A stretch of 64,000 nt of DNA from Stutzerimonas stutzeri (GCF_002890895.1 NZ_POUL01000002.1:62001-126000), one strand, 5' to 3'; shown: positions 38,182 through 47,704, counted from the first letter of the stretch. Numbers and translations: made by a program. The notes: generated from the sequence alone by a model not told the origin.

Positions 38182-39546
38182 TCAGAAGAATTTCAGGTAG
38201 CGCTGGATTTCCCAGTCGGAAACATGGGTGTGGTAGGCATTCCATTCGTCGCGTTTGTAGTCGACGAAGGCCTGGTACATGGCATCGCCGAACACCTGGC
38301 GCGACAGCGGGTCGGCCTCGAAGGCGTCGATGGCTTCAGACAGCGTGCGCGGCAGGGTTTCGATGCCCATGTCCGCGACGTCTTTTTCGCTGTAGTCGTA
38401 CATGTTTTCGCGGTGCGGCTGGCCCGGTTCGAGCTTTTCGCGGATGCCTTCAAGGCCGGCGGCGAGGATCATCGCGGCGCCGAGATAAGGGTTGCAGCCG
38501 ATGTCCGCGGCGCGGCATTCGACCCGGGCGCCCTGAGACGGAATGCGCAGCATGTTGGTGCGGTTGTTGTTGCCGTAGCAGACAAACACCGGTGCCCAGG
38601 TCGAGCCGGACATGGCGCCCTTGCGGATCAGGCGCTTGTAGCTGTTAACCGTTGGCGCGATCACCGCGCAGATGGCCTTGGCGTGTTTCAACACGCCGGC
38701 GATGAAGTGGTAGGCGAGCGGGGTGACACCGCAACCATGGGGATCGTCGCCGTCTACTTCGAACAGGTTCTTGCCCGACGCCAGGTCGGCCAGGGACATG
38801 TTGTAGTGCGCGCCGCTGCCGGTGCGCTGCGCTGAGGGTTTGGGCATGAAGGTGGCGAAGGCGCCGTGCTTGCGGGCGATCTCGTTGGCCATCATGCGGA
38901 AGAACACGAAGCGGTCGGCCATGGTGAGCGCGTCCGAATACTTGAAGTCGGTTTCGAACTGGCCGTTGGCGTCTTCATGGTCGAAGGAATAGACGCCCCA
39001 GCCCATCTCGTTCATGGCTTCGACCAGCTCATCGATGACCGGCAGGTTGTCCATCAGCAGGCGTGGGTCGTAGCAGGGCTTGGCCGCGGTGTCGCGATCG
39101 CTGAGCGGGGCGAAACCGCCGTCCGGCGTGTCCTTGTAAAGGAAGAATTCGGTTTCGATGCCCAGGTTGAAGCTGTAGCCCATCTCGGCCGCTGCTTCGG
39201 TCTGGCGCTTGAGAATGCCGCGTGAGCAGGCGTCGAAGGGCTTGCCATCCAGGTACAGGTCGCTGGCAAACCAGGCCAGGCTGCGGTTCCAGCTGCATTG
39301 GGTGGCGCTGGCCGGGTCGGGCATAGCGGCCACTTCGTTATCACTGATCTGCTGTGGTACGCCGTCGAGCGCAGCGCCGGTATAGAGCTCGGAACCGCGC
39401 AGCATCTGGCCCAGATGAGCCAGTGGCACGAACTTGCCCTTGATTACCCCGTGCATGTCCACGTAGCTGGCCATGGCGTACTTGACGCCCTTGTCCTGCA
39501 GGCCTTGTTTGAGTTCGTCGATCTGGGAAAGCGGAAAGGTCGTCAT
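38182..39546 (-). CDS. glnT: Type III glutamine synthetase-like ligase (GlnT)
   Basis: 454 residues from MTTFPLSQIDELKQGL, behind AAGGGATTT; a 40-codon upstream extension into the promoter region is rejected. The beta-grasp N domain is followed by the catalytic domain with metal-site glutamate in LGIETEFFLY, the nucleotide/ammonia loop around KPSAQRTGSGAHYN and NRTNMLRIP. This clade differs from GlnA and may make glutamine, or gamma-glutamyl amides of other amines. Its binding-protein partner and the nearby amide genes suggest assimilation of released ammonia or a small amine. Confidence 0.88.
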   Translation of the reverse strand: MTTFPLSQIDELKQGLQDKGVKYAMASYVDMHGVIKGKFVPLAHLGQMLRGSELYTGAALDGVPQQISDNEVAAMPDPASATQCSWNRSLAWFASDLYLDGKPFDACSRGILKRQTEAAAEMGYSFNLGIETEFFLYKDTPDGGFAPLSDRDTAAKPCYDPRLLMDNLPVIDELVEAMNEMGWGVYSFDHEDANGQFETDFKYSDALTMADRFVFFRMMANEIARKHGAFATFMPKPSAQRTGSGAHYNMSLADLASGKNLFEVDGDDPHGCGVTPLAYHFIAGVLKHAKAICAVIAPTVNSYKRLIRKGAMSGSTWAPVFVCYGNNNRTNMLRIPSQGARVECRAADIGCNPYLGAAMILAAGLEGIREKLEPGQPHRENMYDYSEKDVADMGIETLPRTLSEAIDAFEADPLSRQVFGDAMYQAFVDYKRDEWNAYHTHVSDWEIQRYLKFF

Positions 39547-39609
39547 GGTGAAAATCCCTTGCTGAATTCGGGCCAGCGTCATGCGCTGTGGCACGAATCC
39601 TTCATCCAA

Positions 39610-39629
39610 TATACATGCCAGTGTGTATA
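39610..39629. promoter_or_regulatory. Inverted repeat TATACA-N8-TGTATA with sigma-54-like elements around it
   Basis: Perfect 6-base arms in the 135-base divergent gap between glnT and the alpha/beta hydrolase, a typical GntR-size operator. Two near matches to sigma-54 promoters overlap it: on the minus strand TGGCATGTATATTGG (39620 to 39606, ending GG in place of GC), and on the plus strand TGGCACGAATCCTTC (39589-39603, ending TC). Both have good -24 but imperfect -12 elements. Confidence 0.4.
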
Positions 39630-39681
39630 GATACGGTTCGGCGAAGCCCGCAAAGGTCGTCGCCAATGTGCCTCAGGAGGC

Positions 39682-40710
39682 ATGCAAGTGATTGAAGTTG
39701 AACGACTAAAGCAATACGCAGAGTTGGGCGATCTAGTGCTCGACAGTGGCCAGACTTTGCAAAAAGCGCAGTTGTGCTATCAGGTTGTGGGTTCGCCAAA
39801 TGCCCAGAAAGACAACATCGTGCTGGTTCCCAGCTACTACGGTGGCTCGCATTGGGGCAGTCTGCCCCTGCTTGGTGCAGGGAGCCCCCTGGCCGGTGGT
39901 GACTACTGTGTGGTGCTGACCAATCTGTTCGGTGCCGGCTGGTCTAGCTCTCCCAGCAATGCCGCCGCAGGGCAGCAGGGCGCGGACTTTCCCCGCATCA
40001 CGCTGACTGACAACGTGCGGGCTCAACGCATGCTGCTCGACCAGCTGTTCGGGCTGTCCTGGCGGTTGCGGCTGGTGACGGGCTGGTCCATGGGCGGGAT
40101 GCAGGCGCTTTACTGGGCATTGGTGTTCCCTGAAAAGGTGCAACGCATCCTGCCGTTTTGTTGCACGGCGCGATGCTGGCCGCACAACTTCGTCTTCCTC
40201 GAAGGTGTGAAGGCGGCGTTGCAGGCTGACCCGGCCTGGCTGGGCGGGCGCTATACCCAAGCACCCGAACGCGGCCTGCGAGCCTTCGGTCGCGCCTATG
40301 CCGGTTGGGCATACTCGCAGGCGTTCTTTCGCAACGAACAGTGGCGTGAACTGGGTTTCACCAGTCTCGACGCCTTGCTCGACTACTGGGAGCTAGACCA
40401 TCTGGAACAGGATGCCAATGATCTGCTGTGCGTGCTGGCTACCTGGCAGTCGGCTGATCCGTCGGTGCTGGCCGGCGCGAGCAGCCTGAAGGGCGCGCTG
40501 GCCCGCCTCTCGGCGCGGGCGATCATCATGCCGAGCAGCACCGACCTTTACTTCACTGTCGAGGACGCGCGCCACGAAGCCTCGCTGATGCCCAACGCCG
40601 AACTGCGCGTGCTGGAGTCGGACTGGGGCCATTGCGCGGGCGGGCCGGGGCGCAGCCCAGAGGCCATGGCGCAGGTCTTCTCTGCCATGCACGAACTGCT
40701 CGCGTCCTGA
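39682..40710 (+). CDS. Alpha/beta hydrolase of the homoserine O-acetyltransferase (MetX) superfamily
   Basis: 342-residue alpha/beta-fold enzyme. Nucleophile Ser lies in VTGWSMGGMQALYWAL, an acidic residue in SSTDLYFTVEDA, and His in SDWGHCAGGPG. The GWSMGGMQ elbow and NLFGAGWSSSPSN are MetX-like, but several MetX substrate residues are not evident, so acyltransfer versus hydrolysis is open. AGGAGG precedes the ATG. It is divergent from glnT and just upstream of the Amt fusion, so a role in amide or ester nitrogen use is possible. Confidence 0.85.
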   Translation: MQVIEVERLKQYAELGDLVLDSGQTLQKAQLCYQVVGSPNAQKDNIVLVPSYYGGSHWGSLPLLGAGSPLAGGDYCVVLTNLFGAGWSSSPSNAAAGQQGADFPRITLTDNVRAQRMLLDQLFGLSWRLRLVTGWSMGGMQALYWALVFPEKVQRILPFCCTARCWPHNFVFLEGVKAALQADPAWLGGRYTQAPERGLRAFGRAYAGWAYSQAFFRNEQWRELGFTSLDALLDYWELDHLEQDANDLLCVLATWQSADPSVLAGASSLKGALARLSARAIIMPSSTDLYFTVEDARHEASLMPNAELRVLESDWGHCAGGPGRSPEAMAQVFSAMHELLAS

Positions 40711-40730
40711 CCAAAAAGTCTTTTCCGGAC

Positions 40731-40746
40731 TGGCACGTTTCTCGCT
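40731..40746 (+). promoter_or_regulatory. Sigma-54 promoter of the Amt-GGDEF-EAL gene
   Basis: TGGCACG-TTTC-TCGCT has the exact -24 element and the GG-N10-GC spacing of RpoN promoters; only one base of the -12 TTGC is off. Transcription would begin near 40757, about 60 bases before the ATG. Ammonium transporter genes are classic NtrC/RpoN targets, which supports it. Confidence 0.7.
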
Positions 40747-40818
40747 AATAGCTATTGGCCAGCGCTGCCAGGTGCTGTGCATACCGCTGCCGCTGCCGAC
40801 TTCTTCCATGGGACACCT

Positions 40819-43800
40819 ATGCCGAAAGATTCCATCGATATTCTCTGGGTAGTGCTCTGCGCCGGGCTGGTGTTCAACATGCAGATCGGCTTTCTGTGCC
40901 TGGAGGCCGGTCTGACGCGCAGCAAGAACGCTATCAATGTTGCAACCAAGAACATGGCCGACCTGTGCATCGCCTTGCTGTTGTATTGGTTGTTCGGCTT
41001 TGCGCTGATGTTCGGCACCAGCCAGGACGGCCTGATGGGCTCGGGTCTGTTCATGCTCGACTTCGCCATCGACGACAGCTGGCCGATGGCGTTTTTCCTG
41101 TTCCAGGCCATGTTCTGCACAACCGCCGCCACCATCGTCTCCGGCGCAGCGGCCGAGCGCATGCGTTTCAATGCTTATCTGATCGTTGCTGCACTTTCGG
41201 CTGGTTTGATCTACCCGTTGTTCGGCCATTGGGCCTGGGGTGGTGCCCTGCGTGAGGGTCAGGGTTGGCTGGCGCAGCAAGGCTTTGTCGACTTTGCCGG
41301 TTCCACCGTGGTGCACGGGGTCGGTGGCTGGATCGCGCTGGCAACGGTCATGGTTATCGGCCCTCGCGCGGGACGCTTCGATAGCAAGTGGCTGCGGCAG
41401 AACATGCCGGGGTCGAACCTGCCGCTGGCGATGCTGGGCGGCTTGCTGCTGCTGTTCGGCTGGTTCGGTTTCAATGGCGGCAGCACCCTGAGCTTTGACG
41501 GGCGTGTGCCGGGGATCGTCGTGAATACCGTAGTGGCAGGCATGGCCGGGATGGCCTTGTCGATGTTGCTGTCGCAGTGGCGCCACGGCTACATCGAGCC
41601 TGTCGCGTTACTTAACGGCATGCTGGCAGGTTTGGTGGCCATTACCGCCAGCGCGCATGCGGTCGGTATTGCGGATTCCCTGCTGATTGGTGCGGGCGGA
41701 GGCCTGGCCATGTGGCTGTCGGACCGGCTATTGGTGCGATTTGGCATCGACGATGCCGTCGGCGCGGTACCGGTGCATCTGGCGGCTGGCTTGTGGGGCA
41801 CCGTTGCGGTGGCGCTGTTCGCTGACCCGATACTGCTCGGCACTGGCCTGGGTCGCCTCGATCAGCTGATGGTTCAGCTGCAGGGCGTATTGGTGTGTGC
41901 GGTCTGGGCCTTTGGCGTGACCTATCTGCTGTTGCGAGTGATCAATCGTTATTACCCGATGCGGGTGGACCCCGATGACGAGCGGGTGGGGCTGAACGTC
42001 AGCGAGCATGGCGCACGCACCGAACTGATCGAGCTGCTGGACGCCATGGCCGAGCATCAGCGGCAAGGGCAGTTCCAGCGCGAAGTGGAGGTGGAACCCT
42101 TCACCGAGGTAGGCCAGATCGCGGAGCAATACAACAAGGTAATTCGCGCTCTGGAAGATGCCGTGGCGAAGACGCAGACCATCGTGCGGGATATCCGCGA
42201 CGGCATCGTCACTTATGGACGAGACGGCATCCTGACCAGCTGCAACCCGGGTGCCGAGCGGCTGTTCGGCTTGCCGGCCGAGCAGATCATCGGGCAGCCC
42301 TTTCAACATTTTGTCTTAGGCAGCAACGCGTCGCTGTTGCCGGAGGCCGGCGGCGAGATGAAAGCTGAAATGATGTTGCACGGCAAAGACGGTGAGTTGT
42401 TCGCCGCAGAGCTGACCGCCAGCCAGGGTGCTCGCCCGGATGACGCGTTTGTCTGCATGGTGCGAGACATCACCGAACGCCGGCAGGTCGAAGAGCAGCT
42501 GTTTGCAGAGAAAATGCTCGCTCAAGTCACCCTGGCATCCATTGGCGATGGTGTGATCACCACCGACAGGCTCGGGCGTGTGCGCTATCTCAACCCCAGT
42601 GCAGAGCGCCTCATCGGTTGGAGCCAGGCCGCCGCACAGGGGCTGGTGCTTGATGAGGTGTATCAGCTTTTCGACGAAGCCACCGGTGCGCGACTGCCCA
42701 ACGCCGCAAGCCTCGGTTTGCGTCGCAGAAGCGACCGTCAGGATCGTACCGAACGGCCGCCGGGCTTTCTGCAACGGCCAGATGGCACGCGACTGGCGGT
42801 GCAGGATGCAGTGGCGCCCATCCGCGATGCAGAAGGAGCAATCATCGGTGCGGTGCTGACCTTTCGTGATGTCACGGTTACTCACCAGTTGGCCCGCAAG
42901 CTGACCTTCCAGGCCAACCACGACAACCTCACCGGGCTGATGAATCGCTCTGCGTTCGAACGTCGAATCGAATCGCTCTTGCGTGAATACAGCGTTGGTG
43001 AACATGTTCTCTGCTATATGGATCTGGATCAGTTCAAGGTGGTCAACGATACCTGTGGCCACGCAGCCGGTGACGAGCTGCTGCGCCAACTGGGCCAGTT
43101 ACTGAAAGGCCGCGTGCGTGGCAGTGATCTGCTGGCGCGGCTGGGCGGCGATGAATTCGGCATCCTGTTCAACGACTGCTCGTTGCAGCAGGCGGTGCGG
43201 ATAGCCGAAGACATACGCCACGCGGTAGACGAGTTTCGCTTCAGTTGGGACGGCAAGAGCTTTGCGGTTGGCGCCAGCATTGGCCTGGTAGCCATTGATG
43301 AACACGTCAAAACCCTGGGGCCTTTGCTGGGCGCCGCTGACAGCGCCTGCTATGCGGCCAAGGACGGCGGTCGCAACCGCGTGCATGTATATCAGGCGGA
43401 CGATCAACAATTGATGGAACGCCGTGGCGAGATGCAATGGACGCAGCGGCTCAGGCAAGCGCTGGATGGCGACCTGTTGCGGCTGTTCGTCCAGCCCATC
43501 GTGCGTGCCGCAGGCGACGACGGTTCGCAGCGTTATGAAGTGCTGGTACGCATGCAGGGCGAGGATGGCAGCATCATTCCGCCCGGAGCGTTCATGCCAG
43601 CGGCCGAGCGCTACGACCTGGCGCCAGCGGTGGACCGCTGGGTCGTGGGTAATTTTCTGGCATGGGTTGGCGATCTGCGTCGTCGCCCCGGGGCGTCGCT
43701 CGGGCATTATTCGATCAACCTGTCGGCAACCTCGCTGGGGGAGGAGAGCTTTCTCGAATTCGTCCTGTCAGCCATCGAGCGTCACCGGATCCCCCCCAAT

Positions 43801-44202
43801 TGCCTGTGTTTCGAAATCACCGAAACCGCAGCAATCGCCAACCTTAGCCGCGCGATGACTTTCATGAAGGGGCTCAAGGCGGTCGGCTGCAGCTTCGCGC
43901 TGGATGACTTCGGCTCCGGTTTGTCGTCCTTTGGCTATCTGAAGACCTTGCCAGTGGACTATCTGAAGATCGATGGCAGTTTCGTGCGGGACATTGACCA
44001 GGACCCGATTGCGCGAGCCATGGTGGCTTCGATCAACAACATCGGCCACGAAATGGGGCTGAGCACGGTGGCAGAGTTCGTCGAGTCAGCGGCCATTCTC
44101 GAGTGCCTGCAGGAGATCGGCGTCGACTACGTGCAGGGCTATCACCTGGGCCGACCGGGGCCGCTGTCCGAACTGTCCGGGGTGCGGATGATGCCGCGCT
44201 GA
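40819..44202 (+). CDS. Ammonium transporter fused to PAS-PAS-GGDEF-EAL (c-di-GMP signalling)
   Basis: 1127 residues from MPKDSIDILWVV; the frame also opens at a GTG 14 codons earlier. Residues about 1-395 are a full Amt channel: the twin histidines of the pore are in FAGSTVVHGVGG and GAVPVHLAAGLWG, and the Asp before the first one (VDFAG) is kept. A linker and two PAS modules (about 440-690) follow. The GGDEF motif is intact at about 777 (RLGGDEFGILF). The EAL motif at 907 reads EVLVR, with DDFGSGLSSFGYL and KIDGSF kept, so phosphodiesterase activity is possible. It should couple ammonium binding or flux to c-di-GMP level. The sigma-54 promoter agrees with nitrogen control. Confidence 0.94.
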   Translation: MPKDSIDILWVVLCAGLVFNMQIGFLCLEAGLTRSKNAINVATKNMADLCIALLLYWLFGFALMFGTSQDGLMGSGLFMLDFAIDDSWPMAFFLFQAMFCTTAATIVSGAAAERMRFNAYLIVAALSAGLIYPLFGHWAWGGALREGQGWLAQQGFVDFAGSTVVHGVGGWIALATVMVIGPRAGRFDSKWLRQNMPGSNLPLAMLGGLLLLFGWFGFNGGSTLSFDGRVPGIVVNTVVAGMAGMALSMLLSQWRHGYIEPVALLNGMLAGLVAITASAHAVGIADSLLIGAGGGLAMWLSDRLLVRFGIDDAVGAVPVHLAAGLWGTVAVALFADPILLGTGLGRLDQLMVQLQGVLVCAVWAFGVTYLLLRVINRYYPMRVDPDDERVGLNVSEHGARTELIELLDAMAEHQRQGQFQREVEVEPFTEVGQIAEQYNKVIRALEDAVAKTQTIVRDIRDGIVTYGRDGILTSCNPGAERLFGLPAEQIIGQPFQHFVLGSNASLLPEAGGEMKAEMMLHGKDGELFAAELTASQGARPDDAFVCMVRDITERRQVEEQLFAEKMLAQVTLASIGDGVITTDRLGRVRYLNPSAERLIGWSQAAAQGLVLDEVYQLFDEATGARLPNAASLGLRRRSDRQDRTERPPGFLQRPDGTRLAVQDAVAPIRDAEGAIIGAVLTFRDVTVTHQLARKLTFQANHDNLTGLMNRSAFERRIESLLREYSVGEHVLCYMDLDQFKVVNDTCGHAAGDELLRQLGQLLKGRVRGSDLLARLGGDEFGILFNDCSLQQAVRIAEDIRHAVDEFRFSWDGKSFAVGASIGLVAIDEHVKTLGPLLGAADSACYAAKDGGRNRVHVYQADDQQLMERRGEMQWTQRLRQALDGDLLRLFVQPIVRAAGDDGSQRYEVLVRMQGEDGSIIPPGAFMPAAERYDLAPAVDRWVVGNFLAWVGDLRRRPGASLGHYSINLSATSLGEESFLEFVLSAIERHRIPPNCLCFEITETAAIANLSRAMTFMKGLKAVGCSFALDDFGSGLSSFGYLKTLPVDYLKIDGSFVRDIDQDPIARAMVASINNIGHEMGLSTVAEFVESAAILECLQEIGVDYVQGYHLGRPGPLSELSGVRMMPR

Positions 44203-44550
44203 AGCCGCGTCGGCTGCCGTGGCGACACACATCGCCGTTTGTGGCGCTGCTCGCTTCCGATTGTTTTCGTAGTGATCGGTCGGAAGTCTGGCTGTTGTCG
44301 CATGGCTGTCTGATTGCGACGGCGTCTTTGCAGACATTCGTAATGCCGGAGCATTTCGCAGAGCCAACGCCTTCAAAATCGTGCGCCGTGTCTCAAAACG
44401 GAGCGTCGCGTTCCCAGCCTCGTTCAGAATGCTCAGTAACGGTGCGGACTGCGCTGATCCATAGCCCAATGTCATCGTAATCAGTGGGGCTATACCGCGT
44501 GGCGCGTAGTTTGCACTGCTGTTGGGCAGGTTTCTGTTCGAGGGCTCCGC
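44203..44550. other. Intergenic region before the Anbu operon
   Basis: About 348 bases. Short frames crossing it have no ribosome site or family likeness. No terminator hairpin with a T-run was found after the Amt fusion. It must contain the promoter of the ATP-grasp gene, but no clear -35/-10 or sigma-54 match stands out. Confidence 0.45.
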
Positions 44551-45963
44551 ATGGACCGCGTTTTTTACGATGAGATGTACGATGCGCAGGGCAAATGCCG
44601 CTCGCACTACCAAGCGTTCTCGACCTGGCTTTCCGATACGCCACCCGATCTGCTCGCGCAAAGGCGGCGCGAGGCGGACCTCCTGTTTCACCGTGCCGGG
44701 ATCACCTTCACCCTTTATGGAGATGACCAAGGCACCGAGCGTCTTCTGCCGTTCGACACCATTCCTCGCTCGATCCCTATGAGCGAGTGGCGAGTCGTGG
44801 AGCGGGGCTGCATTCAGCGGGTGCAGGCGCTCAACATGTTTCTTGCCGATCTTTACCGAGACCAGCGCATCATCAAGGCGGGACTGGTTCCAGCAGAGCA
44901 GGTCCTGGCCAACGAAGGTTATCAGCCGGCCATGCAGGGCCTGGATTTGCACCGCAACCTCTATGCACACATCGCAGGCGTCGACCTCGTTCGAGACGGT
45001 GACGGGACCTACTACGTACTGGAAGACAATCTGCGCACACCAAGCGGCGTCAGCTACATGCTGGAAGATCGCAAGATGATGATGCGGCTGTTTCCTGAGC
45101 TGTTTTCAGCCCAGCGCATCGCTCCGATCAACCATTATCCCAACCTGCTGTTGGAGACACTGAAGAACGCCAGTCCTCTGGATAACCCGTGTGTAGTGGT
45201 GATGACGCCGGGCCGCTATAACAGTGCGTATTTCGAGCATGCCTTTCTTGCCCGCGAGATGGGTGTGGAGCTGGTCGAAGGTGCGGACATGTTTGTTCGT
45301 GATGAATGCCTGTACATGCGCACCACCTCCGGAGCTCGCAAAGTCGATGTCATTTACCGTCGCCTCGACGATGCGTACATGGATCCGCTGGCCTTCAATC
45401 CCGACTCCTCACTGGGCGTGCCGGGTCTGCTGTCGGCCTATCGGGCGGGCAATCTGGTCCTGGCCAATGCCATCGGAACCGGCGTTGCCGATGACAAGTC
45501 GGTGTATCCATTCGTGCCCGACATGATTCGCTTCTATCTGGATGAGGAGCCGATTCTGGCCAACGTGCCGACCTGGCAATGCCGAAAGCCGGCCGATCTC
45601 TCTCATGTACTGGCCAACCTGAAGGATCTTGTCGTCAAGGAAACACAGGGGTCTGGCGGTTACGGCATGCTGGTCGGACCGGCCGCGAGCGCGGCCGAGA
45701 TCGAGATGTTTCGTGCCCGCATCAAGGTCAATCCCAGCGCCTATATCGCTCAGCCGACCCTCTGCCTGTCGACGTGCCCAACGTTCGTGGAAAACGGCAT
45801 CGCGCCTCGGCACATCGACCTGCGTCCGTTCGTCTTGAGCGGTCGCGAGACACGGTTGGTCCCTGGCGGCCTGACACGCGTGGCGCTACGGGAGGGATCG
45901 CTGGTCGTCAATTCGTCTCAGGGTGGCGGCACCAAGGACACCTGGATCGTGGAGGACTGCTGA
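44551..45963 (+). CDS. Circularly permuted ATP-grasp protein (Anbu operon)
   Basis: 470-residue member of the type 2 circularly permuted ATP-grasp family, which probably forms amide bonds on a small peptide or similar. Visible are YVLEDNLRTPSGVSYMLEDR and, near the end, LVVKETQGSGGYGMLVGP and IAQPTLCLSTCP, which bind nucleotide and metal. First of four linked genes (stop and next start share one base). The same set with alpha-E, transglutaminase and Anbu proteins is widespread in Proteobacteria; its product is unknown. Confidence 0.92.
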   Translation: MDRVFYDEMYDAQGKCRSHYQAFSTWLSDTPPDLLAQRRREADLLFHRAGITFTLYGDDQGTERLLPFDTIPRSIPMSEWRVVERGCIQRVQALNMFLADLYRDQRIIKAGLVPAEQVLANEGYQPAMQGLDLHRNLYAHIAGVDLVRDGDGTYYVLEDNLRTPSGVSYMLEDRKMMMRLFPELFSAQRIAPINHYPNLLLETLKNASPLDNPCVVVMTPGRYNSAYFEHAFLAREMGVELVEGADMFVRDECLYMRTTSGARKVDVIYRRLDDAYMDPLAFNPDSSLGVPGLLSAYRAGNLVLANAIGTGVADDKSVYPFVPDMIRFYLDEEPILANVPTWQCRKPADLSHVLANLKDLVVKETQGSGGYGMLVGPAASAAEIEMFRARIKVNPSAYIAQPTLCLSTCPTFVENGIAPRHIDLRPFVLSGRETRLVPGGLTRVALREGSLVVNSSQGGGTKDTWIVEDC

Positions 45964-46913
45964 TGCTCAGTCGAACGGCTGCCGATCTGTATTGGATGTC
46001 TCGTTATTTGGAGCGTGCCGAGAACATGGCGCGCATGTTGGAGGTCAGCTACTCGCTTTCATTGATGCCGCAAGATGGCCGCGGCGATGGCCTCGACGAA
46101 CTGGCCATGCCGCTGTTGATCACCGGTACGCTGGATCACTATCGGGAGCAGCAGGGTGCACTGAACGTCGACCGGATGCTGCATTTCTTTGCGCTCGACG
46201 AGAGTAATCCCGCCAGCCTCTTCAATTGCCTGCGCTTGGCGCGTAGCAACGCCCACGCTGTGCGCGGGCGCATCACGTCTGACATGTGGGAGAACATCAA
46301 TGCGGCCTGGCTGGAAATGCCTGGCATCGCGGAGCAAGGCCTCGGGCGATACGGTATCAACCGCTTTTGCGAATGGGTAAAGGAGCGCTCGCATCTGTTC
46401 AGAGGCGCTACCGTGGGCACCATCATGCGCAGCGACGCCTACCGGTTCATCCGTCTCGGTACCTTCATCGAGCGGGCCGATAACACGCTGCGCTTGCTGG
46501 ACGCCCGGCACGAATTGCTTGGCGAAGAAAGCGAAAACCTCGACGACAGGTCCGCTCGCGCTTACTACCAGTGGAGCGCCTTGTTGCGTGCGCTCTCATC
46601 ATTCGAAGCGTTCGCCGAGATCTATCGCGGCTCGCCACGCACGGCAAAGGTTTCCGAGTTGCTGCTGTTGAGGGCTGATGTGCCGCGTTCGCTGCGGTCC
46701 TGTCTGGTCGAACTGCAACTGATTCTGGCGAGTCTGCCGGGAGATAACGGTCGGCCCGCCCAACGCCTGGCCTCCGAGCTGGAAGCCGGCTTGCGTTACA
46801 CCTCTATCGATGAAGTGCTGGATACCGGTCTGCATGACTGGATCACGGCCTATATCGACCAGATCGGGCGACTGGGCAGCGCGATTCATTCTTCTTATCT
46901 GGAGGCCGCATGA
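45963..46913 (+). CDS. Alpha-E domain protein (Anbu operon)
   Basis: 316-residue all-helical protein of the alpha-E superfamily, from MLSRTAADLYWMSRYLERAE. The start is set by the TGATG overlap with the ATP-grasp gene, although the frame is open far upstream. Conserved segments include YWMSRYLERAENMARML and FIRLGTFIERADNTLRLLD. Alpha-E proteins always travel with the ATP-grasp partner and are thought to act with it. It overlaps the transglutaminase start by 4 bases. Confidence 0.92.
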   Translation: MLSRTAADLYWMSRYLERAENMARMLEVSYSLSLMPQDGRGDGLDELAMPLLITGTLDHYREQQGALNVDRMLHFFALDESNPASLFNCLRLARSNAHAVRGRITSDMWENINAAWLEMPGIAEQGLGRYGINRFCEWVKERSHLFRGATVGTIMRSDAYRFIRLGTFIERADNTLRLLDARHELLGEESENLDDRSARAYYQWSALLRALSSFEAFAEIYRGSPRTAKVSELLLLRADVPRSLRSCLVELQLILASLPGDNGRPAQRLASELEAGLRYTSIDEVLDTGLHDWITAYIDQIGRLGSAIHSSYLEAA

Positions 46914-47704
46914 AACTATCCATCAGCCATGACACCAGCTATCGCTACCAGGATCAGGTGCGCGCAAGTATTCAGTACCTGCGGCTGACACCTCAGCAGA
47001 GCCAACGGCAGCACGTCTTCAATTGGCAGCTTGAGTTGCCCAGACCCGTGCGTGCACAACGTGATCCCTACGGAAACGTCTTGCATGTGCTGACGCTCGA
47101 TGAGCCGCATGACGAATTGGTCATCCGTGCGCAGGGGCAAGTGGAAATCGACGAGTCCTGTGAGTGTGAGGCTGAAGAGGGATCGCCACTGCCTTTCTTG
47201 CGATCGAGCCCCCTGACCCAGGCCGACGGCGCCCTCAAAGACTTCGCCCATAGCCAGTGCGGTGCGCGTCGCGATCGAGAGGCGCTGAGTGGATTGATGA
47301 ACGCACTGGCCGACCACATGATCTACACGCCTGGCTCCACACAGGTGGAAAGCACCGCTGCCCAGGCATTTGCCGGCGGTGCAGGTGTCTGCCAGGACCA
47401 CAGTCATGCATTCATCGCTTGTAGTCGTTCGCTGGGCATTCCTGCACGCTATGTGTCTGGGTATTTGCTGACCGACGACAGCGGCCATCTCGCCAGTCAC
47501 GCATGGGTTGAGGCGTGGTTCGAGGGGCAGTGGTACAGCTTTGACGTCTCCAATCGACTGATCCGCCCCGACCGCCATCTGAAATTGGCAGTCGGGCTGG
47601 ATTATCTTGATGCCTGTCCAGTACGGGGCATGCGCCGCGGCGGCGGAAGCGAATCGATGCATGCACACGTACAGGTGATGCCTATGCAAATGGCAGCGCA
47701 GTAG
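46910..47704 (+). CDS. Transglutaminase-like cysteine protease (Anbu operon)
   Basis: 264 residues. An N-terminal beta domain (SISHDTSYRYQDQVRASIQ) is followed by the transglutaminase core. The catalytic Cys is in GGAGVCQDHSHAFIACSR, the His in ASHAWVEAWFEGQWYSFD and the Asp in SFDVSNR. Such proteins are usually thiol peptidases or amide-cleaving enzymes. It is third in the operon, co-translated with the alpha-E gene and followed by Anbu 85 bases later. Confidence 0.92.
   Translation: MKLSISHDTSYRYQDQVRASIQYLRLTPQQSQRQHVFNWQLELPRPVRAQRDPYGNVLHVLTLDEPHDELVIRAQGQVEIDESCECEAEEGSPLPFLRSSPLTQADGALKDFAHSQCGARRDREALSGLMNALADHMIYTPGSTQVESTAAQAFAGGAGVCQDHSHAFIACSRSLGIPARYVSGYLLTDDSGHLASHAWVEAWFEGQWYSFDVSNRLIRPDRHLKLAVGLDYLDACPVRGMRRGGGSESMHAHVQVMPMQMAAQ

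Noticed and set aside
37056-38648. 530-codon open frame across the binding protein and glnT, plus 31367-32590 across mmsA
   Set aside because: Both are antisense to well supported genes and end in Arg/Cys-rich nonsense-like sequence.
39589-39603. TGGCACGAATCCTTC as a sigma-54 promoter for the alpha/beta hydrolase
   Set aside because: The -24 element is perfect but the -12 dinucleotide is TC and not GC, which RpoN promoters rarely allow. Noted with the operator but not called on its own.
44103-44480. 125-codon frame between the Amt fusion and the Anbu operon
   Set aside because: Starts inside the EAL domain, has no ribosome site and no family features.
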